Shown one piece after another: positions 17,207 through 26,557 of a stretch of DNA of 64,000 nt (positions are counted from its first letter, which is position 1; every line of letters begins with the position of its first letter). Source of the DNA: Micromonospora sp. KC213 (GTDB lineage Bacteria > Actinomycetota > Actinomycetes > Mycobacteriales > Micromonosporaceae). Under the pieces are notes generated by a model. The model was given only the letters and a program-made list of their open reading frames with translations, made no database searches and was not told the DNA's origin. The position numbers and the translations under genes were made by a program. Location: the NCBI RefSeq assembly GCF_004348325.1, contig NZ_SMKF01000007.1, positions 18,175 through 82,174 of the forward strand, given 5' to 3'.

Positions 17207-17460
17207 CAATCGAAACATCCATGACCCCATGAGGGCGCTGACCAAGCGTCAGCGCTAACGGCTCCCCTGGTCCTTCCTTTCGCTCCATCATCTTCAAGAA
17301 GACGCCCTACATGAGCAGGCCCGCCGCAGCGGCAAGCGTCTCAACATCGTCGGCGCTTCCACTGCCGGACTTCGCCCTGGTGGAACAGCACACCTGCGGC
17401 ACGGCCACCAGCTCCAACGGTCACGCATCTGACGCACCTCACTGTTCCTAAAGGAGACAA

Positions 17461-18891
17461 ATGCCGAAGATCCTGGTCAGACTAGTGGCGATGTTGTCTG
17501 CTGCCTGTCTGCTGTTCACATCCTGGTCGGTGACCGCACCGCGGCGGGCCGTCGCCGCCGACCCGGGCTACCTGATGGTCCACTTCATCGGTGAGGGGTC
17601 GACCGGTCAGCAGATCTACCTCTCGCACAGCACGGACGGCCTGCACTGGAACGACCTCAACGACGGAGCGTCGATCCTGCGCTCCCCGCTCGGCACGCGC
17701 GGGGTGCGCGACCCCGCACTGGTCCGCTCCCCGGACGGCAGCAAGTACTGGATCATCGCGACCGACCTGTGCTGGGGCTGCGGGTCGACGGTGGACGGCT
17801 CCATCAACAACGGCAGCCGCAGCTTCGTGGTATGGGAGTCGACGGATCTGATCACCTGGTCGGAACCGTGGCTGCTCAACGTCGCCGGCGCGATCCCCGA
17901 CGGACGCAACGCCTGGGCGCCGGAGGCGATCTGGAACCCCGACACCAACGACTACGTCCTGTACTGGGCGACGAACGTGCCACTCGACGGCAAGACGAAG
18001 CACCGCATTTTCTACACCCACACCACCGACTTCCGCACCATCACCACCCCGCGGATCTACATCGACCGCCCCGGCACCCAGGAACTCATCGACACCCAGA
18101 TCGTCGAACTGCCGGCCGGCGTCGGCAACTACCGCTACGTACGGGCCTCCGGCGACGGCCAGATCACCCTCGAAGGCAGCAACTCCATCCTCGGCACCTG
18201 GACCAACCTCGGCAACCTCTCCGGCATCGGCCTGACCGGCTCCCAGGTCGAAGGCCCGATGTGGATGAAGTTCCGCGACCGCAACGAGTGGGCCCTCTAC
18301 CTCGACCAGTACTCCTCCGGACGCGGATACATGCCCGTCACGACGACAAACCCCTCCGCCGTAAGCACCTACCAGATCCCGGCATCGGGAAGCTACAACA
18401 TGGGCGCCACCAAGAAGCGCCACGGCTCCATCATGACCCTCACCGCCGCCGAGGAAGGCCGCGTCCTCGCCCGCTGGCCCAGCACCCCGGCCAAGCGGCT
18501 CCAGTCGTACAACTTCCCCGACCGATACGTGCGCCACGCCAACTACGACGTACGCATCGACCAGAACATCACCGGCCCCGACGCCCAGTTCCGGCTACGG
18601 CCCGGCCTCACCGGCACCGGCACCGTCTCCTTCGAGTCGGTCAACTTCCCCGGCTACTTCCTGCGCCACGCCAACTACGACTTCCAACTGGTCCGCAACG
18701 ACGGCACCGCCCAGTTCGCCGCCGACGCCACCTTCCTGCAGGTCGCCGGCCTCGCCGACCCGACCTGGTCCTCCTTCCAGTCATACAGCCACCCCGACCG
18801 CTACATCCGCCACTACGCCTACCAACTCCGCCTCGACCCGATCACCACCACAACCGCACGCGGCGACGCCACCTTCCGCGTAACCAACTGA
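17461..18891 (+). CDS. Secreted GH43-like glycosidase with AbfB (CBM42) domain
   Basis: A 476-residue protein with a Sec signal peptide (hydrophobic core about 6-25, cleavage near AVAA). A five-bladed propeller-type domain (about 35-330) has blade signatures such as RDPALVRSPDGSKYWIIATD and AWAPEAIWNPDTNDYVLYWA. The C-terminal segment (about 338-476) repeats the beta-trefoil motif SYNFPDRYVRHANYDVRI three times, which defines the arabinofuranose-binding AbfB domain. The expected role is hydrolysis of arabinose-containing polysaccharide outside the cell. AAAGGAG lies directly upstream of the ATG at good spacing. Regulation by a LacI-family repressor is indicated by the operator at 17191. No catalytic assignment beyond family level is made. 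Confidence 0.88.
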   Translation: MPKILVRLVAMLSAACLLFTSWSVTAPRRAVAADPGYLMVHFIGEGSTGQQIYLSHSTDGLHWNDLNDGASILRSPLGTRGVRDPALVRSPDGSKYWIIATDLCWGCGSTVDGSINNGSRSFVVWESTDLITWSEPWLLNVAGAIPDGRNAWAPEAIWNPDTNDYVLYWATNVPLDGKTKHRIFYTHTTDFRTITTPRIYIDRPGTQELIDTQIVELPAGVGNYRYVRASGDGQITLEGSNSILGTWTNLGNLSGIGLTGSQVEGPMWMKFRDRNEWALYLDQYSSGRGYMPVTTTNPSAVSTYQIPASGSYNMGATKKRHGSIMTLTAAEEGRVLARWPSTPAKRLQSYNFPDRYVRHANYDVRIDQNITGPDAQFRLRPGLTGTGTVSFESVNFPGYFLRHANYDFQLVRNDGTAQFAADATFLQVAGLADPTWSSFQSYSHPDRYIRHYAYQLRLDPITTTTARGDATFRVTN

Positions 18892-19393
18892 CCCGACCGT
18901 GATGCCGGCGCCCTCACCGCCACCCGTCCCTGCGGGGAGAGCGCCGGCATCCCTCACAAGCGATCCCCGTCTCCCTGACCAGCAACCACCACCCGGACGT
19001 GGCAGCCCAGCACTCGGCGAAGGACTTCCGGCCGCCGCTGACCGCCGACGTTCCGGACCGGCCTGGCCTGGAGCCGACCAACCAGCGCGCCGTTGATGAC
19101 TCCCATGACGAGCCGGGCCTGCCTCCGAGCTGTTCCCGGAGTACGTCGCAAATCCGCGTTACGAGTAGTAGCTGCGCGAGGAGCGTTCGGGCAGGCTCCT
19201 GGGCGAATGAAACCCGTCCCGCCCCTGCGTACACTGCGGTGGCGCTGGTCGAGGACGTATCGCACGTCGTGGACGGGCCCGCCGATGCGTGCCGACGGTG
19301 CGTGATCGGGATCCGTTGATCAGTGCGTGACAAGGCGCGGTGGACGTCAGTGGCCCGGTACGGCTGCGATCGACGGGTGGGAGGTAGACGACC
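18892..19393. other. Spacer without supported gene
   Basis: Frames on both strands are open but show no consistent domain. A minus-strand segment near 19080-19110 (VMGVINGALVGRLQA) looks protein-like in isolation but has no continuation. The 3' end of the spacer holds the GGAGG that serves the gene at 19394. Confidence 0.4.
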
Positions 19394-20644
19394 GTGGGCG
19401 ACCGACAGCGGCGCGCCTTCGAGCGATGGTTCGATCGCCAGGGGCTGCCCAGTTTCACTGTCGGTGTCCGCCCACTGACAGCCGCTCGCGTACTGCCGCC
19501 CCTGGTGCTGATCTCGACCTGGGAGCTTCTGTCCACCGCCCTGGACGCACTGCAGCAGGGCGGGCCGCAGGCGGAGCAGCCGTTGCGCCCCCTGCAGCTC
19601 CTTGTCCTGGTGGCGCTCCTGGTCCTACCGTTGCTGGCGGCCCGATGGGCGGCTCGGCGGATCGATTCCACCACGTCCCGAACGCTGCCGGTCGTTACCG
19701 CGGTCGTGGCGACCGCGGTTGCCGTCGTGCTCGCGCCGTATCTGAACGCCCTGATGGGCAACGACTTCGTCAGCGATGTTGCCGGCAACATCGCTGCCAC
19801 TGCCGTGCTGGTCCTTCTGAACTACCTGGGCGTCGGGTCGCTTCTTGCCTGGTCGGTGCGCGAAGGGCTGCGGCAGACAACGGCGCTGCGAGAGATGACC
19901 GGGCGTGCGCTGCCCCTGTTTGTCCTGCTGTCCGTATTCGGCTTCCTGGCCGCCGAGGTATGGCAGGTCGTGTCCGCACTCGACGGGTCACGGTTCTGGG
20001 CCATGGCGGCCGTGCTGACCTGCGCGGCGGCCGGCTTTTCGGCGACGATCTCCTTCAGCGAGATGAAGGAGATCGTCGCCTCGGATTATCCGCGCGAGGC
20101 GATTGCCGCCCTCGCCCACGAGGCGGATCGGCCGTCTGGGGTCTTGCCGAACGGGGACGCGCACCCGCCGCGCCGGCCTGTGTCCCGCCGCGAGCGGGTC
20201 AACATCGTCGCCAAGCTGGCGTTGGCCCAGACCTTCCAGGCGGTGTTGTTCTCGCTGGTCGTGTTCGTGTTCTTCGTGATCTTCGGCATGGCGGCGATCG
20301 GCACAGACATCATCGAGACCTGGACCGGTCGTGTGCCACAGGTGGCGCAGGTTCTCGGTATCGAGGTGTTCGCGTCATGGGAGCTGGTCCGGACCGCTGC
20401 TTTTCTCGCCATGCTGTCCATGGTGTATTTCGCGGCATCGACCTCGACAGACCCGAAGTACCGGACCGCCTTCTACGACCCGTTGTCGCGCAGCATCTCC
20501 CTGAGCCTGCTGGTCCGTGACAACTATCTGGCCCGGGTCCGCCCGCCCGGAACGCGGCGGCGTAGGCGCGGCCGGCGAGGAGGTCCGCCCGCTGTGGTTG
20601 CTCCTGCCGATGAGCTGCCCGGCCAGGGCCTGTCCCAGCAGTAG
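19394..20644 (+). CDS. Multi-pass membrane protein of unknown function
   Basis: A 416-residue protein with about eight predicted membrane segments, for example around 68-85 (LLVLVALLVLPLLAARWAA), 98-115, 132-152 and 290-320 (AVLFSLVVFVFFVIFGMAAI). A basic cytoplasmic loop lies between, and the C-terminal tail is Arg-rich. I recognise no catalytic motif or transporter signature. GTG 19394 is the start, preceded by GGAGG about 10 nt upstream. It stands alone, and the next gene is a convergent nuclease relic. Conserved hypothetical membrane protein is as far as the sequence allows. Confidence 0.7.
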   Translation: MGDRQRRAFERWFDRQGLPSFTVGVRPLTAARVLPPLVLISTWELLSTALDALQQGGPQAEQPLRPLQLLVLVALLVLPLLAARWAARRIDSTTSRTLPVVTAVVATAVAVVLAPYLNALMGNDFVSDVAGNIAATAVLVLLNYLGVGSLLAWSVREGLRQTTALREMTGRALPLFVLLSVFGFLAAEVWQVVSALDGSRFWAMAAVLTCAAAGFSATISFSEMKEIVASDYPREAIAALAHEADRPSGVLPNGDAHPPRRPVSRRERVNIVAKLALAQTFQAVLFSLVVFVFFVIFGMAAIGTDIIETWTGRVPQVAQVLGIEVFASWELVRTAAFLAMLSMVYFAASTSTDPKYRTAFYDPLSRSISLSLLVRDNYLARVRPPGTRRRRRGRRGGPPAVVAPADELPGQGLSQQ

Positions 20645-20689
20645 CTCTCGGAGGGCCGAGAACCGGGCTGTGACTGGTGCCGACTCTGG

Positions 20690-21085
20690 TTAGATGTCGA
20701 GAATCAGTGCACGATGCTCGGAGACCTCTGGCTCGGCCAGGATCTCGAACCGTTTGACGGCGGCGACGTCGGAGACCAGTAGGTAGCTCGTGTGTCGCAC
20801 CGGCTTACGGTAGTGCGACGACCGGGTGTCAGCCGTGCCGACCAGGTCGGTGAGACCGAGTTCGGCCAGCACGCCGAACGTTTCGCTGTCGGACAGCAGG
20901 GTGAAGTCCCCGCAGACCACCACCAGGTCGCGAGGATCGCGTCTCCGGCGTACCAGATCCGCGAGCCGCCCGGCCTGCCGACGCCGTGCCGGAGTATCAC
21001 CCTTGCCCGCCGGGTCGCGTCGCCCATGTACCTGCACGACCCACACCGACCGGCCGTCGGCCCCGGTCAACGGTACGCACGACAC
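20690..21085 (-). pseudogene. Endonuclease/exonuclease/phosphatase-family C-terminal fragment
   Basis: The remaining 130 residues include the EEP-fold hallmarks DLVVVCGDFTLLSDSETF (normally GDFN), ELGLTDLVG and a final SEHRALILDI with the catalytic SDH-like position as SEH. The N-terminal half, with the metal-binding Glu, is missing. The sequence breaks at about 21085-21095, exactly where an IS5-type transposase tail on the opposite strand begins. The insertion therefore removed the front of the gene. Confidence 0.8.
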
Positions 21086-21095
21086 TCCTCCCCCA

Positions 21096-21290
21096 CGCAT
21101 CCGTGTCGAGCACGCCATCGGGCACCCGAAGAACTGGCGAATCCTGGGCCGCTACCACGGCCGACGCGAATCCTTCGACGCCGGCATCCGCGCGATCGCC
21201 GGCCTCCTGTCCGAGCACCAACACACCGACCGCATCGAGCACAACACCCGGCGAATCAGGGCCCTACCCGCTGCACCCAAAGTTCGATGA
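21096..21290 (+). mobile_element. IS5-family transposase C-terminal fragment
   Basis: The 64-residue tail RIRVEHAIGHPKNWRILGRY followed by HGRRESFDAGIRAIAGLLSE matches the end of DDE_Tnp_4 (IS5-group) transposases, including the last catalytic Glu (VEH). Nothing of the preceding transposase remains. It abuts the truncated nuclease gene. Confidence 0.85.
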
Positions 21291-21632
21291 GACGGTGCTG
21301 CTCCTTCTACCGTCAACCGTGCACGAGGTCGAAGTTGCTGCGTGACCACCAGGTGCGGTCGAGGACTCCCAGCGGGATGCCGGTTTCCTCCGGTCAAGAG
21401 GGCGGCGGTGGCTCGGCGCAGGCCCTCACCGAGAAGGCCCGCGCCTTCGTGGGCGACGCCTGGCCGCCCGTTTGGATCCACTTGGTGTCCCACATCCTCG
21501 TCTGAAATCTCCACGCTCCTGATGTGGCCCATCCCCGATACAAGGCGCCGGTGCACGCTCGCTGGACCGACCGACGCGCAGCGGCTTCGACCGGTGATGG
21601 AAGGTGGACTTCACCCCCGGCAAGTCACTCTG
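21291..21632. other. Spacer without supported gene
   Basis: This interval separates the IS5 scrap from the stop of the halocin-like gene. Frames on both strands are open in places but show no domain I recognise. Confidence 0.4.
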
Positions 21633-22520
21633 CTAGGCGGTACGGACGGCGAGTTTGGGTGGGGCGATGATGCTGGTTTGGCAGGAGCCATTTGCCTGGC
21701 AGATGGCATCCAGTACCGCACCGACGAAACCGGCCGCGCCCGCGGCGAAGAATGCGGCGACAGCCGCCTGGGCGACAACGGTGGCCGAGAGCGTTGTCAA
21801 CGCCGCGATAGCCTCGACGATGGTGAAGCCGGCGACGGCTGTGACGGCGGGGGCGCTGACGCCGCCGGTGGCGATGCAGGCGGCGGCGACGAGGACGAAG
21901 GCGGCCGCGGCGCCGCCACAGACGAGGCCCTTGCAGAGGGCACAGCTCAGCCAGGTCGCTCGCGCGTCCTCAGTGAACTCCGCGACCTCCGAGAATTTGA
22001 TGCTCTGTAGCCAGGTGGTGAGCTGGTCGCCCCCGCTGGGCGCGCTGGACACGGTCACACCCAGGTTTTCCAGAGCGGATTCCGGAAGCCCGGCGGCACT
22101 GAGCAGGTCCATCGCGTTGTTGTCCCATTGCTGCTGCAGGGTGGGACTCGCGCTCACGATCGACAGGACAACCTGCACGATCTGGCCGACGTCAATGGCC
22201 TGGTTGAGCAGCTTATACGGGATCGGCTTCTGACTGTCCGGGGTGATCTCCACGTTGGTTTCGTCGAGAACCTTGATGTCGATCGAACCTATCACCTCGA
22301 ACTGGATCTGTGTGGGGCCGTTGACCTGCACGATGTCATAGCGATTTTGTCGGTTCACCTGGACCAATGTCAGCGACCCGGCGTCACCGCAGGAGACCAC
22401 GTAGCTGGCGCCTACGCCGCCAAGTTGGGCGCCCAGCTGTTGGGGGCCGGCGTTGGCGCCCAGACCACCCCAGATCCTTCCTGGCTCGTCGAGAGTACTG
22501 ATGCTGTTAATGCTCCACAT
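21633..22520 (-). CDS. Protein with halocin C8-like cysteine-rich C-terminal domain
   Basis: A 295-residue protein in two parts. Residues 1-185 are polar and contain a beta-rich segment (SLTLVQVNRQNRYDIVQVNG). Residues 190-280 are very hydrophobic, with cysteines at 193, 196, 201, 215, 274 and 280. The spacing CALCKGLVC and the closing CQANGSC (C-x5-C) parallel the archaeal peptide antibiotic halocin C8 (CSAC at its start, CNRAGLC at its end). Halocin C8 is made as a precursor whose N-terminal part acts as immunity protein. No signal peptide, maturation enzyme or transporter is adjacent. An unknown membrane-active or disulphide-rich protein is the cautious reading, and a bacteriocin precursor is the hypothesis. 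The gene stands alone beside a decayed IS256 element. Confidence 0.55.
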   Translation of the reverse strand: MWSINSISTLDEPGRIWGGLGANAGPQQLGAQLGGVGASYVVSCGDAGSLTLVQVNRQNRYDIVQVNGPTQIQFEVIGSIDIKVLDETNVEITPDSQKPIPYKLLNQAIDVGQIVQVVLSIVSASPTLQQQWDNNAMDLLSAAGLPESALENLGVTVSSAPSGGDQLTTWLQSIKFSEVAEFTEDARATWLSCALCKGLVCGGAAAAFVLVAAACIATGGVSAPAVTAVAGFTIVEAIAALTTLSATVVAQAAVAAFFAAGAAGFVGAVLDAICQANGSCQTSIIAPPKLAVRTA

Positions 22521-22828
22521 GACAGTTGAGGCCCTTTCGACTCTGCTCTAGAGGCTTCGCGCTCCTTGCGGCGATCACCACTTACGAAGATATCTAGGAC
22601 ACACCCCTGGTCTCATTTCACGCCCTTCCACAGAAACCATCCAGGTGGGCTACCCACATGATTCGTTCCTGAAGATTCGGCCAGTGCCCGTGACGAAGGG
22701 TCGCGCGAACTGCGCGGGCCATGTGCCCTGCTCGAGATTTCGCTGCACCCGTAGACCGTGCCCCGGCCACACACCACTCGCCGAGGATGTTGGGGCTGTC
22801 TCGCTAACGGCGTTTCCGGCGATCTTGG
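22521..22828. other. Spacer without supported gene
   Basis: About 300 bp between the halocin-like gene and the IS256 relic. The AT-rich part near 22570-22620 probably holds the promoter of the former, but no clear -35/-10 pair is seen. Confidence 0.4.
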
Positions 22829-24027
22829 TTAGTAGGTTCCAGCGGCTGGGAAGCGGTCGCTGAAGGTGATGGCGAAGGCTTTCAACGCGGGTTTCCAGCG
22901 CATCGTCCATCGGGTTCGGCCTGCTCCGGTGGGGTCCAGGGACCGGTCACCAGGTACAGACACTCCAACGCGGCCTGCTCGTTCGCGAAGTGGCCACGGG
23001 CCTTCACCGCCCGCCGGTAGCGGGCGTTCAACGACTCGACCGCGTTGGTCCAGCAGATCACCCGCCGGATTTCCACGTCGTAGTCCAGGATCGGGATGAA
23101 CTCGGCCCAGGCGTTGTCCCACAGCCGGATCACCGCCGGATACCGCCCGCCCCACTTGTCGGCCAGGTCATCGAACGCGGCCCAGGCAGCGGTGGGCGTT
23201 GACGGCGGTGTAGATCGGCTTGATGTCCCGCTTCAACTCGTGCCAGTAGCGGCGGGACGTCAACCGGAACGTGTTACGGATCAGTGGATCACGCAGGTCT
23301 GCACCACCGTCCGTCGGTCAGCACGCTCATCCAGAACTTCGCACCCTCACCACCCGTGCCGGCCCACAGCCCGAGGATGTCCCTCTCCCCGTCGAGGGTG
23401 ACCCCGATCGCGGCGTAGAACGGCCGGTTGGCGACCTGCCCGTCACGGACCTTGACCACGATCGCGTCGATGAACACCGCCGCGTAGATCTCATCACGAG
23501 GCCGGTACGACCAGTCGGTCATCTCCTCGACCACCTTGTCGGCAATCCGAGAGACCGTGTCCTTGCTGACCGAGGCCCCGAAGATCTCGGCGAAATGCGC
23601 CGAGATCTCCCCGGTCGTCAGCCCTTTGGCACACAGCGACAACACGACCTCGTCGACCCCGGACAGGCGGCGCTGCCGTTTACGCACGATCTGCGGCTCG
23701 AACGTGCCGACCCGGTCCCGTGGCACGTCAATCTGTACCGGTCCGGTGCTGTCGGTGAGCACGGTCTTCGGCCTGGTGCCGTTGCGGATGTTGCCCGACC
23801 CGACGCCGGCCTGGTCGTGTTTCTCATAACCGAGGTGCGCGGTCATCTCCTCGTGCGGCGCGGTTTCCAGGACCGTCTTGGTCAGCTGCTTGAGCAGCCC
23901 GTCCGGGCCGGTCAACGACAGCCCTTTGTTCCTCTGCGGCCCGGATTAACTCGGCGGCGGCCTTCGCCTCCGCCGACGGCTCGGGCCGCTTCCTGCGTCC
24001 GGTCTGCTCGTTCAGTGTCGCGGTCAT
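22829..24027 (-). pseudogene. IS256-family (mutator-type) transposase, multiply broken
   Basis: The whole transposase can be followed, but only across several frames. MTATLNEQTGRRKRPEPSAE starts at 24027. A one-base insertion near 23925 shifts into LTGPDGLLKQLTKTVLETA, and the catalytic region continues to VLTD at about 23320. An internal deletion there of roughly 80 bp joins it to VVQTCVIH, and further shifts occur near 23280, 23190 and 22950. The C-terminus FAITFSDRFPAAGTY ends at 22829. It cannot be functional. No clear terminal inverted repeats were found. Confidence 0.9.
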
Positions 24028-24088
24028 CACGGCACCCTCCTCACCAGGCACAACGCCCAGCCTGACCCGCTAGGTGTATTGCCTAGCG

Positions 24089-24244
24089 CCCGTCGGGCTC
24101 GCCGTCATCGCAGCGGCGATCAACGCGTACGGTGCTCCCGCGGTGCTGGCCACCTGCGCGGTCGTTCGCTTCGCGGCCCCGGCGGTTGCGGCACTGATCC
24201 CCACCACCCGCACCTTCTCCGGCAGTCCTTCCCGTACCCATTGA
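24089..24244 (+). pseudogene. C-terminal scrap of a hydrophobic protein, possibly an MFS transporter
   Basis: A 51-residue open tail (PVGLAVIAAAINAYGAPAVL and following, ending SPSRTH) is hydrophobic and resembles the last membrane helices of a transporter. It begins just beside the IS256 relic, which probably removed the rest of the gene. The identification is weak. Confidence 0.3.
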
Positions 24245-24320
24245 CTACCGACGACAGACGCAAGGTGCCCGCGAGCAGCATCCGCACTGACCGCTCGGGA
24301 CAGTCACACCCGCCAGGGCC

Positions 24321-24366
24321 AAAAAGAGAAGGGCCCGAGCCGCGTCTCCGCAGTCCGGGCTCCTTC
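24321..24366 (-). terminator. Intrinsic terminator of the aztD gene
   Basis: On the minus strand an interrupted stem (GAAGG/GCCCG arms at 24328-24337 and 24356-24366) is followed by TCTCTTTTT, a true T-tract and rare in this GC-rich window. It starts 14 bp after the stop at 24380. Confidence 0.7.
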
Positions 24367-24379
24367 ACCTCAAAAGTGA

Positions 24380-25561
24380 TCAGTGGGCCGACAGCGTCCC
24401 GCTGATCTCGTTCGGGACCGCGGGTAGTTCCACCGAGCCGACGAGCTTGCCGGTGGCGAGGTCGAGCCGGTGCACCTTCTTGGTGGCGGGCTCGGTGATG
24501 TAGGCAGTGTCACCGCGAACGAACAGTGCCGGACGGGGCTCCTGCCACTTCACCGGCTCCTTCCAGGCGGCAACCACGGGCCACGCGTTGGTGAAGGCGC
24601 CGGTGGCGGGGTCGATGACGTACAGCTTGCCGTCGGTGCCCAGGATCAGGCCCTCACCCTCGGGACCACGGCCCAGGGAGCGGAAGCTGTAGCTGACACC
24701 CTTGGGCATCGGCACCACCTTCAGGGAGTTGGTGGCGGTGTCGATGAGCGCGAACTGCTCGGGGGCCTCCAACTCGGCGTCGGGTTCGATCTTGTAGTCG
24801 CCGAGCAGGACCGGCGAGTCCTCGCTGCCCGCCTGGTTGCCGATCCGGCTGTATGCCCGGTCGCTCTTCACCTTGACGAAGGCGCCGTTCTTGAACAGCA
24901 GGACCCCGTCCTCGCAGCCGAGCCCGACGACCTCGCCCTGGGCGACGGCTTCACCGTGCACACCGGGGCACTCCTCGCTGCGGGCGATCTCCTTGCCGTC
25001 CTTGTCGAGCGCGATCGCACCGGAGCGGGACTCCTCGGTGCCAAGACTGACCACGAGAGTGCCGTCGCCCAGCTCGACCGCTACGCCGTGGTGCGGCTGC
25101 GCGGTCTTGTACTGGCGCCCGACGGGCTTGCCGTCGGCGAGGCCCTTCGGGTCGAAACTGTGCACCTCACCGGTCCCGTCGGTGAACAGGACGGTGCGGT
25201 CGCCGTGCAGCACGACGTGACCGGGCTTCGCGCCGGGGTAGGTGATGTCGGTCATCCTGCCGGCGGCCGCGTCGAGCACCTGGAAACCGGCCTCGGTGGA
25301 GACGAAGACGCCAGTGTCGTTGCCGGCCGGGTTGATCCGGTTGAACCCGTCGAGGGCGACGGTGTGCGCCACCTTCAGGGTCTCGCCGTCGAGCACGTGG
25401 ATGCCGCCCTCGTAGGTGACTGCCACCGGCTCCTTCACCAAGGCGGCGGTGGACGAAGCGGAGGGAGAGCCGCTTTCGTTCGTCGTTTCGGACCCGCAGG
25501 CGGCGAGCGCCAGCGAGGCTGCCACCAGTGTGGCCAGTCCGTAGCTTGTGCGTCGATTCAC
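24380..25561 (-). CDS. aztD: Zinc metallochaperone AztD-like lipoprotein
   Basis: A 393-residue beta-propeller protein with a lipoprotein signal (LALAACG, modified Cys22). The body shows AztD-family features: short blade repeats, the SEECPGVHGEAV and GCEDGVLLF segments, and a C-terminal TAYITEPATKKVHRLDLATG. AztD proteins hand zinc to the AztC binding protein of the AztABC importer on the outer face of the membrane. GTG 25561 is chosen because AGAGGG lies about 5 nt upstream and the signal peptide then starts correctly with NRR; an ATG 15 nt upstream is possible. It has its own Zur-like box at 25580, so it can be expressed separately from aztB-aztC. It lacks the HTDHVH cluster seen in the paralogue at 26554. 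A terminator follows. Confidence 0.85.
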   Translation of the reverse strand: MNRRTSYGLATLVAASLALAACGSETTNESGSPSASSTAALVKEPVAVTYEGGIHVLDGETLKVAHTVALDGFNRINPAGNDTGVFVSTEAGFQVLDAAAGRMTDITYPGAKPGHVVLHGDRTVLFTDGTGEVHSFDPKGLADGKPVGRQYKTAQPHHGVAVELGDGTLVVSLGTEESRSGAIALDKDGKEIARSEECPGVHGEAVAQGEVVGLGCEDGVLLFKNGAFVKVKSDRAYSRIGNQAGSEDSPVLLGDYKIEPDAELEAPEQFALIDTATNSLKVVPMPKGVSYSFRSLGRGPEGEGLILGTDGKLYVIDPATGAFTNAWPVVAAWKEPVKWQEPRPALFVRGDTAYITEPATKKVHRLDLATGKLVGSVELPAVPNEISGTLSAH

Positions 25562-25579
25562 TACATTCCCTCTCATATA

Positions 25580-25600
25580 TGAAAGTGACAATCGTTTTCA
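25580..25600 (-). promoter_or_regulatory. Zur-like box upstream of aztD
   Basis: A 21-bp imperfect palindrome with TGAAA at 25580-25584 and TTTCA at 25596-25600, containing GA/TC pairs at the positions expected for actinobacterial Zur sites. It lies 18 bp upstream of the GTG start, where bound Zur would block transcription when zinc is sufficient. Confidence 0.75.
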
Positions 25601-25642
25601 GATAATCTACATGGAGGTGCCCCTCCGGGTGTCTCTGGGAGG

Positions 25643-26557
25643 TCAGCTGCTCAGGCTGCCAATGATGGCCTCGGTGTTGAAGCGCATCATGTCCAGGTAG
25701 CTGGAGGCGTCGCCGTCGGCGTCGCTGAGCGATTCCGAGTACAGCCCGACGACGCGTACCGTGACGCCGGCCTCGGCGGCGAGGACCTCGGCGAGGCGCG
25801 CGGGTTGCGCGGTGTCGGCGAAGATGGCCGGCACCCGGTGGGTCTTGATGGCGGTGACCAGCGAGGCGAGGTCGGAGGCGCTCGGCGAGGCCAGGGTCGT
25901 CCCGCTCGGGATGATCGCGCCGACGACCGTGAGGTCGTAGCGTTCGGCGAGATAGCCGAAGACGTGGTGGTTGGTGACCAGGACCCGGCGCTTCGCCGGG
26001 ATTCCGGCGAAGCGCTCGGCCAGCGTCGCGTCCAGTTCGCTTACGTCGTTCGCGTACGACTCGGCGCGCTGGCGGAGGATGCCGGCGTCCACGCCGTCGA
26101 CATGGGTGATGATCTCGTCGGTCAGTAGTCGCACCGCGGTGACGACACGCGCCGGGTCGGTCCAGAAATGTGGATCCGGAAGCCCAGCGGCGTCGCCGTC
26201 CCGGTACTCCATCGGGTCGATCCGCGCACCCACCTCCACGGTGGGCACGCCCTCGGACTTCGCCGCCTCCACATGGTGCAGCACGCCCTCCTCCAGGCCG
26301 AGACCGTTGTAGACGACCAGGTCGGCCGTCTGCATGGCGTGCGCCTCCCGCGCCGAGACTGCGAACGAGTGCGGGTCGGCGTTCGGCTTCATGAGCACGC
26401 TGACCTCGGCCTGATCACCGACGATCTGCGCGACGACGTCACCGAGAATGTTCGTGGTCACCACGATGCGCGTCCGCTCCGGCGAGGTGCAGGCGGCGCC
26501 GCCGACCAGCAGAACAGCTGCGGCGACAAGTGCCGCCAGCAGTTTCGAAGCCCTCAT
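25643..26557 (-). CDS. aztC: Zinc ABC transporter substrate-binding lipoprotein AztC
   Basis: A 304-residue cluster A-I metal-binding protein (ZnuA/TroA type) with a lipobox (GGAAC, Cys23). Zinc-ligand candidates are His63 (ADPHSF), His130 (DPHFW), His197 or His198 (VTNHHVFGY) and Asp279 or Asp281 (SLSDADGD), in the normal order for the family. The His-rich loop common in ZnuA is absent, as in AztC proteins that depend on the AztD chaperone. ATG 26557 overlaps the stop of the upstream gene by ATGA, so the two are translationally coupled. It delivers zinc to the AztB permease. Confidence 0.9.
   Translation of the reverse strand: MRASKLLAALVAAAVLLVGGAACTSPERTRIVVTTNILGDVVAQIVGDQAEVSVLMKPNADPHSFAVSAREAHAMQTADLVVYNGLGLEEGVLHHVEAAKSEGVPTVEVGARIDPMEYRDGDAAGLPDPHFWTDPARVVTAVRLLTDEIITHVDGVDAGILRQRAESYANDVSELDATLAERFAGIPAKRRVLVTNHHVFGYLAERYDLTVVGAIIPSGTTLASPSASDLASLVTAIKTHRVPAIFADTAQPARLAEVLAAEAGVTVRVVGLYSESLSDADGDASSYLDMMRFNTEAIIGSLSS

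Noticed and set aside
18954..19265. TetR-like C-terminal tail on the minus strand
   Set aside because: Only about 15 residues (VMGVINGALVGRLQA) look convincing; the flanking sequence does not continue a regulator in any frame.
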